Assembly: GCF_020515625.1 (NCBI RefSeq)
Contig: NZ_JAIWPJ010000007.1
Coordinates: forward strand, 62,001 to 126,000
DNA length: 64,000 nt
From: Natrinema amylolyticum
Lineage (GTDB): Archaea; Halobacteriota; Halobacteria; Halobacteriales; Natrialbaceae
Direction of reading: 5' to 3'
The notes below the pieces were generated by a model, which had not been told where the DNA came from, made no database searches, and saw only the letters and a program-made list of their open reading frames with translations. The position numbers and the translations under genes were made by a program. Below, one piece after another: positions 55,771-64,000 of this stretch. Every line of letters starts with the position of its first letter. The first letter of the stretch is position 1.

Positions 55771-56639
55771 AGCCACCTAGAGGAACTACTCACCGCCGAT
55801 CACCAGTCCCGCTTGAGGACCAACCCCCGAGTTGTGACTGTGGAGTGTGAGAACCGGAGCCAGAACACTCCCCCTGCTCTCTCTACCGTGTGGCGAGATC
55901 CACTTACCGAACGACTAGGTTGAATCCCTCGCAGGAAACACCTCTGCAACTCATTTGGGCCTCTTACTGTCGTTCACGGAGGAGAACCAGTAGTGGGAAT
56001 TTTTGAGACTGGGGGTGGGGGAAACACTCGCGGCGTCGCCGCACAGCAGGGTGCAACGCTGGGGGTAGCCCGTTGCACCGCAGGAGCTCATTCCTACAGT
56101 GGGCCGCGAGTGTGGGATACACTATCATATCCGAGTATATAAAACTACTCTGAACTACCACTAAGTTGTATCGTCAGTCCTACTCGAGTACAGCGATCGT
56201 CCTGGGTAGTGACCTCATTTCGGCATACATCCGGTTCGATATATGCAGCGACCTCTGGAACGCTCTTGGTGACCGAGTTGGGACATGTAGAGTGAGTATC
56301 TCGGAAGATCGCACTTCCCGTCATCGCTCTCCCTGATGCCGAGACGCCTGAAACTCAATTCTAAACACACCGCTTCTGTGGGTGATCTCCTGTCCAGCCG
56401 TGATGATACAAATTTCGAGCGCATACCTGCGTCTTCAGGCGCAGGTCGAGCGGTAGGCGCAGCGTGTCACCCGCAGCCGGTGATCGGGACGGATTGCCAT
56501 CGTAATCGTTTTAGTGTGATAGCACGTAACATAGGGTGCTACGAATACCGTGAGAGGCCGTTCCCGAACAGACAAGGGATGGTGAGGAGCACGGTCTGTT
56601 CCTCACACGGCGATGACATGGTATTCGATGGGGCCTATT
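55771..56639. other. Gene-poor stretch with an inverted repeat
   Basis: No gene is recognised. The perfect inverted repeat GGTGCAACG/CGTTGCACC lies at 56050-56079. AT-rich sequence follows near 56130-56160. Confidence 0.35.
56050..56079. repeat. Perfect 9-base inverted repeat
   Basis: GGTGCAACG (56050-56058) and CGTTGCACC (56071-56079) are separated by 12 bases. It may be a terminator-like hairpin, a recombination site or a relic element end. Confidence 0.5.
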
Positions 56640-56790
56640 TGACCGGGCCACAGCCCTATACAGGGGAGGAAACGAGAGTTCCCCCGGTGTGTCGCCGGTT
56701 CCCCTTGAGTGCGGGTTGGAACCTCGAACGCCGCACTCAGCGGAAATCCGATGGTCGGATTCCACGTCTTCAGGGCGTGGAGGAGGTCAA
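56640..56790 (+). mobile_element. Right-end scar of a tnpB element
   Basis: The stem CCACG...CGTGG at 56762-56780 is followed by AGGAGGTCA, close to the AGGATGTCA that follows the right-end stems of the elements at 46.3 and 52.5 kb. The preceding 100 bases read like the degraded 3' end of a tnpB gene. No tnpB body remains, so this is a remnant or a very short non-autonomous copy. Confidence 0.5.
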
Positions 56791-59030
56791 AGGTGGCGTG
56801 TCTCGACAGTCGCGAGGCGGACGACCAACAGAGAGGGGGACGGCCGCGTGCGGTCACCGACACAACGGTCCCGCTGTCTGACCCGCAGTACTACGTCACG
56901 TTGAAACGCGAGACAACCGAACAGGATGAACCAGCTGCGGACGTCCACTTGGTCGTCGCCGACGGCGCGTGTGACGAACTGGACACGTGGCTCGAGGCTG
57001 ATTGAATTGCGCTGGCGTCTCTCTCACAGCGATATCTCTGTAGCGACCCGCTACAAGACCGTGCGGCTCCGCAACCCACCCTGCAACAGTCGGCCCAACG
57101 ACTATGTGAATGAGTGACGCAATGTTTATGTGATCTGCTTCCGGCTGGCACTGGCCGAAGACAGATCACGACGAACACTCGCTTGCACCCATAGCCTTGG
57201 AGGACTGCTGGCAACAACGGGGCTCACTACCCCTTTCGCCATGCTTGGGTGACGTGTGAGGATATCTGATAGCAATCGTTTATTGGGACTACATGCCAAT
57301 ACCCGTGCGCAGGGGCTCCGCGACCGGCGACATCCAGACATACATCCCCTGCACAGTGCCAGCATGCCCGTCGAGCTATAGCAGGTGGCATCCCCTGCCC
57401 GACGGACCGTTCCTGTCTGCAGTGGACTCGAGAAATCCGGTCCGTGCAGACCAACAGTTCGTCGGGTCGATAACATGTAGTAGCGTCACCAGTCACAGAA
57501 TACGTGCATGGGGCATCCCGTTCCCACAATCAGTGTGATCCAGTGCTGGTTCTTGCCCCTGCATTGTGTCAGGCATCTTTGGAGGGCCGGCCCCCACCCG
57601 GCCATCCGACACAGCGGTCTCTGTGATACAGTTGGAACCTACTCGTAGTCTGCGTCGGAACCCCAGTTGGTCACCCGTGAAGAGAGCGTCTCAAAGTGGA
57701 TGAGGGCGTGCCTCTGGGGGAATCGGTGGCACGTAATCAGTCTTGACTATTGCTAGTAACTGTTAGGAATAGTGTCGATCAGCCAATAAGTTGATAATCC
57801 ACTGGTTCCAAGACGCGGCTGGCGAGAGATGGGGCGGATCAAGTCGAACACCCACTCCTCGATCCACTCCGGGACATACTCTCGCCCGACCTGAAGTCGG
57901 CCCACCGAACATCATCGGTCCTGATTTCAGACCCACCCCGATCGGCACACTACATGACGGATGGGAGCTTAAACGCTGGCCTCTGGCTGGCGTTTTCTCG
58001 AGATACCTAACTGTATTGGAGACACGAATATCACTCCGACTGCCATACGGAGGAGTAGGGCAGGGCCGTCATCCCAATTCAGGTGGTGTGTCAGAGGCAG
58101 TATCCTGCCCACCTTCCATCCCCCTTCGACGGAGGCGTTAATCCAGAAGCCGCTGGTATTCCGCGCAAGGGACCCGGTTCTATTCGGTTGAACCCTGCTG
58201 TGGATTGGGAAAAGAGCTGGGGAGAGACTCTCATGATGAGCTGCACCGTGACACGTCATACAGAGCGTGGCCAAACCCTCTGGTTGCTCTTTCGGGACGA
58301 TATGGTGAACGACGAACCGCTTCGGCCCTCAGTACCCTCCCTTTCGCCCACGCCGTGGTCGTTGCCACGCCACCCGCAATGGACGACAAGAGCAGCTGGA
58401 CGCTGGGTGCCCAATTCGAGGGCCGCCAAGCGTGTGAGTGGGCGCCGGTGTGGGCCCGGTGGGCGTTGCGGACGCGGCCCTGACGTGGCCATCTCGCCCG
58501 TAGGGACGATCGCCGAGCGGGCCCACCGGTGGAGGGAGCAACTGGCCCACGACGCGAGAGCGGCGGCCAAACCCGAACGGGGCTGGGCGGGTGCTAGATG
58601 TAGACAGATACACTCGTAGTTCCGCTGGAACCGAGCCCTGCACATAGTGGTCGCATGCCGGAGACTGACTCAAGACTCCGGGATGGGCAGGCAACCACCG
58701 CGAGCGACAGAGGCGAGGGGACCCCGCCGCGCTCGCGGACAGCGCGGTGGTGGGCCGGCTCGCTGTCGCGCCCGGACACCGCGCTAGGACTGACACGGGC
58801 TGGCTGCCGGCGCAGTGGCCGGCCGCCACCTGCCACGGGGAGCGCGGGTGCCAAGGGGCCTCGCTGAAGTCCGCGCGCCTCGAGTCACGCTCGGCCACCA
58901 GCATGCACCCGCGCCACCGGTAACTGGCCGCAACACCGCCGGTTGCGGGCGACGGTGCTTGCCCCGCCACGTGGGTGCCGTGCCCGTGCGACACGTCTTG
59001 CTTGGTTCTCGCCGCCTGCAGGAGCTAGCA
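56791..59030. other. About 2.2 kb of apparently decayed DNA
   Basis: No intact gene is recognised. An open frame ending at 57005 includes DPQYYVTLKRETTEQDEPAA and ADGACDELDTWLEAD, which look like real acidic coding sequence and may be the 3' end of a lost gene. Elsewhere both strands give Arg/Ser/Pro-rich shadow translations. GC content is high at 58400-58900. Confidence 0.4.
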
Positions 59031-59417
59031 TCATTTATCCCGAAGTGTGTGGTCCGTCCCCGCCTGGATCGCCGGCGACCTCGATTTCGTGGGGCCAACG
59101 GTATCCGTTCGAAGGTCAGCCCCTTTCTCGAGTTCGCGGGACTGGAGTTCGGAGACGCGATCCTTGTTGGCGGCTGCTTTCCCGAGAGCCGCCTCCGCAG
59201 TGCGTTCCGTTTGACTCGTCCGGGACTCGCACTCGGACAGTTGTTGCTCGAGGGCATCGATGTCCGCTTCGAGGTCGTCGATCCGATCGTCCTTCCGGTC
59301 GCACTCGGCCTCGAGTGCGTCGACGCGGTCCGCAAGGGCTGTGACGTAGTCACGGAGAGGTTCGAGTTCGTAGGCGACGCGCTGAATATCGGCGTGATCA
59401 CGCGAGTCATCACTCAT
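59031..59417 (-). pseudogene. Decayed duplicate of the coiled-coil plasmid gene
   Basis: From ATG 59417 the protein begins MSDDSRDHADIQRV and follows the coiled coil of the gene at 41212-42129 to LRTDTVGP. One C is missing from a run of Cs near 59090, which shifts the frame; in the other frame the match continues HEIEVAGD before a stop. The last two thirds of the gene are absent. The similarity extends upstream into the end of the neighbouring 177-residue protein gene, so a segment of about 420 bases (59080-59500) is duplicated from, or shared with, 41.8-42.2 kb. Confidence 0.8.
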
Positions 59418-59500
59418 CGCGATCACCGTCACTGTGGTTCGGATCGTCGTGGGTATCGGTCTCGCGTTTGGGGCTGCAGTCTTCCTGGATGCGCTAGACT

Positions 59501-60130
59501 GGTCTCGGAGAGGTGCGCCGATATCATCGCTCCCTCTTCAGAGTACACTAGCGAGACGTTCACTGGTACGAACAATACAGCCACTGCTCCCGACCAAACG
59601 AGGCGACACGGATGCTGGCGGGGTCAACCCCCGTGAAACCGACCCAGCGCTATCTAGTTCAGTGAGTCTCTTCAATTATATATAATCGGTGGTGACCGGG
59701 CTAATCACTCAGACGGTGGGAAGCAAACGTTCTGACCGAGAGCACTGCTGCCACGCTGGCCGTACTGCGGGCGGGGCTCGATGGGCGGTCCTAACCTGGC
59801 AGTGGCCGACGAGACGAAGTCGGTCCGAGAATCATCCGCCTCTTCTTCTCCGAATATTTTAATGTTCTATTCAGTCTCAATTCTGCGTCGAATAACTTAT
59901 AGACATTACCTACGAGGACTTGACGTGGTAGCACGTAGCTACTAGTCACATGCGGGCTAGCGTTACCACTAGTACTAGGTGATGCACTCCCTGGTAGCAC
60001 CCGTTCTTGATCGGGCACTACTGCTCTCACTGCGTGTCTGCCAGCCCCACTCGTGTGGCGGCCTGCTGACACAGCAATCGGCCCATAAGAACCCGGGTAG
60101 TTATCTGAGCGTGCTGCCACTATTGGTCTG
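59501..60130. other. Spacer before the epimerase
   Basis: No gene is recognised. AT-rich sequence at 59660-59690 and 59850-59920. Confidence 0.3.
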
Positions 60131-61080
60131 ATGAACGATACACGAGTTCTCGTCACGGGCGGTGCGGGATTCATCGGCTCGAACCTGGCGAATCACCTCG
60201 CACAGGACAATGACGTAATCGTGATCGATGACGAGTATCTCGGGACGCCCGCAAATTTGGACGACAACGTGACGTTCCACAGTCGCAGCGTCCTTGAGGA
60301 CGACCTCCCCACTGACGTCGACGTCGTCTTCCATCTGGCGGCGCTCTCCTCCTACGCGATGCACGAGGAAAACCCAACGAAGGGCGCCCGCGTCAACGTT
60401 GAGGGATATTCGTCAACGTGGTTGAACAGGCTCGCAAGGACGGCTGTGAGACGGTCGTCTACGCCTCGACGTCCTCGATCTACGGGAGCCGAACTGAGCC
60501 ATCGCCGGTCGATATGCCGGTCGCCGTCAACACGGGCTACGAAGCCTCGAAACTCGCGCGGGAGCGCTACGGCGAGTACTTCGCCAATCACTATGACATG
60601 AACGTTGCTGGCATGCGCTTCTTCTCGGTCTATCAGGGCTATGGCGGTGCCGAGGAACACAAAGGCGAGTACGCCAACGTGATCGCCCAGTTCGCCGACG
60701 ATATCGCGAACGGGGAGGCGCCCGTCCTCTACGGCGATGGCACGCAGACGCGAGACTTCACCCACGTCTCGGATATCGTCCGCGGGCTCGAGCAGGCCGC
60801 CGACCATGAGCTCACCGGGATCTACAATCTGGGGACGGGCAACGCCTACAGTTTCAACACCGTCGTCGACATGCTCACCGAGGAACTCGGGACCGACGTC
60901 GAGCCCGAATACGTCGAGAACCCGATTCCGGAGTCGGTGTACGTCCACGACACCTGCGCTGATTCCTCGACGATGCGCGAGGCGACCGGCTGGGAACCCG
61001 CGATCGACTTCGAGGAGGGACTCCGGCGAGTCTGTGCACCGTATACCGAGGCCGACGTAGCAGCCTCGAGCCACCAGTAG
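60131..61080 (+). pseudogene. NAD-dependent sugar-nucleotide epimerase, frameshifted
   Basis: The first 90 codons encode the Rossmann N-terminus (VLVTGGAGFIGSNLANHL) up to ARVNVEG near 60402. The rest of the protein is in another frame, from FVNVVEQARKDG to the stop at 61080, including YASTSSIYGS, the catalytic GYEASKLARERYGEY and DFTHVSDIVRGLE. The sequence GGATATTC at 60402-60409 has two bases more than a GGC TTC-like join would need. Rejoined, it is a GalE/WbpP-type UDP-sugar 4-epimerase of about 315 residues. The break could be an inactivating mutation or a sequencing error. Confidence 0.85.
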
Positions 61081-61145
61081 ACTGGGCGGCCCGCTCGTCC
61101 ACCGGCTTTCGTGCAGCACTGGCAATCCCGCTGGTGTGCGACTTA

Positions 61146-61500
61146 TCACCCGCAGTGAGTGGGCCATGATCGTGGCATCGTTACGGGACACAGCCAACTC
61201 AGAACAGACTCGTTAGCTGGTGACTCAGAACGATTCGTGACCTGGAATCCAGAGCCGAGCAACGCCTCGGAGAGCGAATACCCGGTAAGGCGGGTTCCCT
61301 CACCGACGATCGACCGCTCGAGGGCCGTCTCCTCGAGCGGTATCTCCGGAAAGATCACCGCGTCCGCAACCGTCGCATCAACAAGTGTCGCACCGTCCAT
61401 CACGTGAACGGTCGGCCCGACCGTCGCGTTCTCGAGTGTCGCACTGTCGGCCACGCGCGGGTCCCCATCGAGATGCCAGACAACAGCATCGAGATAAGGG
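61146..61500 (-). pseudogene. C-terminal fragment of a sugar nucleotidyltransferase
   Basis: The frame reads YLDAVVWHLDGDPRVADSAT, then LENATVGPTVHVMDGATLVD and VGEGTRLTGYSL. These repeats resemble the left-handed beta-helix at the C-terminus of long RmlA/GlmU-like nucleotidyltransferases. The N-terminal catalytic domain is missing, and the last 30 residues of the frame look degenerate. It lies next to the broken epimerase, so a sugar-nucleotide locus for surface glycans has decayed here. Confidence 0.5.
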
Positions 61501-62886
61501 AGTCGATCCCCGCGAGGATCCCGACCGCGAGTCGAACCTCGCCGTCGAGGAGCGCCCGTGCGAGGTCACGACCGAGCCCGCTGCCAAGGAGTGTGGCGAG
61601 GAGAAAGAGGCCGAATGGCGGAATCACTCCCCCCATGAAGACCCAGCGCACGACCCACGAAAGGACGCCGCTCCGGGGGACGGTTCGCGCGACGACCCAG
61701 ACGATACTGGCGAGCGGACCGATTGCAGACGGCGATTCCGGAGGACGCTGAGCGTCGTTTCGAATCTGGGCACGGAGCAGTGAACGCACTGAAACTGGAA
61801 CGAGGCTAGTGAGAACGTTTCAGCTTCGGAAATGAGTGCTGTTGCGAATCCGAGCGCGTCTACCTCGACCGATGGGCGGACAATGCGCTTGAACCCGAGC
61901 ACGGCGGCCTCGAGCGTGACGTGAGCGAGAACGTCCGCGACCCAGTCGACCGGCCGGAGACCATCCGAGAGCAGGGAGACGGATCGCTGTTCGCGTGACC
62001 AGACTCCGTGTTTCATGTGTCTCAACCGACTGGCGACCACCGATCACACCGACAACTGACCCGTCCGACGGATGCGTGCCGGACGAGCACTGGAGTCGAC
62101 TCCCGACCCGCAGCAGCCGACGCGGTGTCCGCTCTCGCACCTCCGACGTCCACGTCTGTCCAGTCGTGACGGCCACTGAGGCGGTCGAGTGCCGCCAGAC
62201 ACAGCAGAAAACCGGTCCCTCTCACTGATCAGACAACGAAACACTGCGATTTCGGTGAGCGAAGATTTATGCCCCGTGGTATCATACAGCATAGTAGCGG
62301 GCGAAGCCACGAGGATTCACCGGACGATTCGATTCGAATGTCCAGAGAGGACAGGAAGAGTCGAGTTAGAGGTACAACCAAAGCCCCCGTAACAGGGAAC
62401 AAGGTGAACGCCTCGAAGGAGACTAACGCGGCCCATAACTCGTCCACCATGGTGGTCGAGTGAGAAGGCTCAGTAACGGATCCCGCGTAAGTGAGGTTCG
62501 TGAACTGCGAATACCCAGGGCCGAAGGGCCGGAGAAACGCGCTCCCGTTCGGATTCAAATCGTGGTCTTCGTCCACGTGGTTTCTCACTGCCGACGCTCA
62601 TCGGTATCGCATCGTGCTGACGGACGAGACAGCCCAGCAAGCATTGATGGTCGGGTACTCCTCCTTCCACGGTTTCTTCTGAAGAAGTAGCACGGTTTTC
62701 CCGGAGACGGTGCAATCTCTCGGGTGTGAGTGACGAGCCGGGAGGCCGTCACCGATTGGATACGCTTCGCCGTGGTGCCGACGCGGGAACCTACCACCGC
62801 TGATTCGCCGTAATCAGCGGGTGTGGATAGTGGTATCGTCTGACATAGGTTTTTATATACCGCTGTTAAATCGTGCTCTCGTCACC
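61501..62886. other. Decayed region with membrane-gene and element remnants
   Basis: At 61510-61660 the minus strand reads like a membrane protein fragment (VVRWVFMGGVIPPFGLFLLA). At 61750-62010 another acidic minus-strand fragment begins MKHGVWSREQRSVSLLSDGL. Near 62725-62745 the words GAGTGACGAGCCGGGAGG and GTCACC resemble the right end of an IS1341-type element. A perfect stem CCGCTGATT/AATCAGCGG lies near 62798-62821. No intact gene was found. Confidence 0.4.
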
Positions 62887-63036
62887 ATGCACTCCTGCGA
62901 TTATTGCGGTGAACCCGTATCGCTCGTCGAAACACCTGCTGCACACCCAGGTATTGACTCGGACGAACTCCCCGAGATCATCTACGAATGCCAGATAGGG
63001 CATCTGTGGACGCCGTCCCGACGCAAGGTGGGATAA
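62887..63036 (+). CDS. Small zinc-ribbon-like protein, 49 residues
   Basis: The protein reads MHSCDYCGEPVSLVETPAAH, then EIIYECQIGHLWTPSRRKVG. It has CxxC at the start and CxxxH near the end, which could bind zinc. An AT-rich stretch (TTTTTATATACC) lies about 40 bases upstream as a likely promoter. Function unknown. Confidence 0.6.
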   Translation: MHSCDYCGEPVSLVETPAAHPGIDSDELPEIIYECQIGHLWTPSRRKVG

Positions 63037-63264
63037 CTCCGAGTCCCAGACCGGGAGCGGAGTAACGGCGGTGTCGCCCCGCCAGTAGCCCTGTCATGCC
63101 GACTGGGTCGCAAACCAGCAACCTATCCCACCCTGCGGGATGGGAAGCCCCGGCGTCGTCGGGCTCCGCCCGACTGCGTGAGAGCACCGCTCCCGCTCCG
63201 TTTCCGTTGGGGAGGAGGTCACCACCAACGAGTGATTCCTCGAAAGGAGACCTGCCTGTGGGAG
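63037..63264. other. Spacer
   Basis: No gene recognised; the sequence contains short inverted repeats such as GCGGGATGG near CCATCCCGC-like words at about 63125-63145. Confidence 0.2.
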
Positions 63265-63612
63265 CTACGGCGTTGAACGGGTACCCCGTATTGGGCGTGG
63301 AAGCTCATACAGATGGGTGTGGACCAATCTGAGGAGCGGTTCGATTTGGACCCACTCTGGACCGTTGGGTATCGTGTGCTCGCCACTATCGCACCGTACG
63401 TACCCCTTCGCCTCGAGTTTCGGAAGATGCTTCTGATACAGCGCAGCCAGCGTGTTCTCTTCCTCGAACGCAAGACCTGAGACCCGGTGAAGTGGCAGTT
63501 CACTGCCACCTTGGTTCTGTTCATAGAGACTGAAAAGTAGCCGACGCCGAATGGGGTGACTCAACGTATCCAGTAACTCATCAGCGGCGCCGTTCTGAGA
63601 GTGGCCAAGCAT
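63265..63612 (-). CDS. Small HTH protein of the DUF7344 type
   Basis: This 115-residue protein begins MLGHSQNGAADELLDTLSHP with the winged-helix start PIRRRLLFSLYEQNQ, and continues LYQKHLPKLEAKGYVRCDSG and VQIEPLLRLVHTHLYELPRP. It has the same layout as the HTH protein at 19510. It probably regulates transcription, though no target is evident. It is divergent from the rubrerythrin-like gene at 63703. Confidence 0.8.
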   Translation of the reverse strand: MLGHSQNGAADELLDTLSHPIRRRLLFSLYEQNQGGSELPLHRVSGLAFEEENTLAALYQKHLPKLEAKGYVRCDSGEHTIPNGPEWVQIEPLLRLVHTHLYELPRPIRGTRSTP

Positions 63613-63702
63613 GTGTTAGGAATTCTACCAAAACCTCATAAACCTTCTTGCCGTTGCCTGGGGATTAATCGTGATCAAGACGTTGAAGACGATACTTCAG
63701 AA

Positions 63703-63819
63703 ATGACATCCGAGTATGAGTGCCTTCAGTATGGGAGGATAGTCAAGGCCGAGACGAACCCTGGCGAGTGTGAGAAGTGTGGCGGCGACTTCCAGAATCG
63801 AGCAAAATCGGTTGAATAG
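63703..63819 (+). CDS. Rubrerythrin-like domain protein, 38 residues, one ligand missing
   Basis: From ATG 63703 the protein reads MTSEYECLQYGRIVKAETNP, then GECEKCGGDFQNRAKSVE. This is a rubredoxin-like zinc/iron knuckle as in small haloarchaeal rubrerythrin-like proteins. The first pair should be CxxC but reads CLQY, so one of the four ligands is lost. The upstream in-frame ATG at 63601 adds 34 unlike residues. Confidence 0.6.
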   Translation: MTSEYECLQYGRIVKAETNPGECEKCGGDFQNRAKSVE

Positions 63820-64000
63820 TATTCTATCGGTTTCCTACACTGTCTAATAGCTGTCCCTGTCGAAACTGCAGTGAATTGTAATTTAGCACTCTCCAACGAT
63901 ACGTCTGGCAGCTAAATCGTACGTGAACGGCCATAGAAGTTCCGACACCACAACAACTGCTGTCTCTACCCGCCACTTGAAAGATGACGCAGTGGAGGAC
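63820..64000. other. End of window, no gene seen
   Basis: AT-rich near 63870-63890. No start of another gene could be assigned. Confidence 0.3.

Noticed and set aside
58329-58994. 221-residue minus-strand frame in the decayed 58-kb region
   Set aside because: Composition (Pro, Arg, Ser, Cys) is unlike haloarchaeal proteins and other frames are equally open because of high GC.

Overview
This window is haloarchaeal (class Halobacteria). The proteins are strongly acidic (rich in Asp and Glu), codons favour GC at the third position, and the gene repertoire is typical of the group: a TATA-binding protein, a Bat-like multi-PAS regulator with a C-terminal HTH, HalOD1 output-domain proteins, a MEDS-type histidine kinase, many tiny zinc-ribbon proteins and IS1341-type tnpB elements. 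Integrases, a replication-protein module, many broken genes and long gene-poor stretches suggest a megaplasmid or an integrated accessory region rather than core chromosome. The species cannot be assigned from the sequence alone.

Layout. (1) 0.5-1.5 kb: an intact XerC-like integrase beside the 3' end of a nucleoside phosphorylase gene. (2) 1.7-10.7 kb: a sulfur-handling island. It holds DUF2270, DsrE-like and TusA genes facing a rhodanese/metallo-beta-lactamase persulfide enzyme, a split YeeE/YedE transporter, a PAP2 phosphatase, a small HTH regulator, a methyltransferase, a second rhodanese/MBL enzyme, the 14-codon tail of a lost third copy, and an MFS transporter. The same 11-base motif (ACAGTATTGTG) lies upstream of the first MBL gene and of the HTH gene, with a 9-base inverted match upstream of tusA, so these promoters may share a regulator. 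(3) 10.9-16.5 kb: amidohydrolase, STAS-like protein, a frameshifted lipid-methyltransferase-like gene, small membrane proteins, and an ion channel. (4) 14.8-19.2 kb: copper handling (frameshifted four-helix-bundle Cys-rich protein, CopZ-like chaperone, CopB-type P-ATPase). (5) 20.0-20.6 kb: a dead integrase joined to the 3' end of another copper-binding gene. (6) 20.8-25.1 kb: a high-GC cluster with a GH15 enzyme, a VKOR/SPW membrane protein and an SDR. (7) 25.1-27.1 kb: an AT-rich, mostly empty stretch with a row of hairpins and a catalytic-domain-only recombinase. (8) 27.2-35.3 kb: a giant sensor kinase and a Bat-like regulator with HalOD1 and zinc-finger genes between them.

(9) 35.4-37.7 kb: a tnpB element inserted in a PIN-toxin gene that sits behind an HTH gene. 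(10) 38.2-43.2 kb: a replicon-like block with a primase-polymerase-like protein, iteron-like repeats, a winged-helix protein, its own TBP, coiled-coil proteins and a phiH1-type repressor. (11) 44.4-46.3 kb: an IS200/IS605-type element carrying two small genes plus a TnpB that appears to lack its second RuvC carboxylate. (12) 46.4-64 kb: decaying accessory DNA with scattered small zinc-ribbon proteins, a DedA-like protein, an intron-containing tRNA-like sequence, an MBL hydrolase, a third tnpB element, element scars, a degraded duplicate of the 42-kb coiled-coil gene, a frameshifted sugar-nucleotide epimerase, and small HTH and rubrerythrin-like genes at the end.
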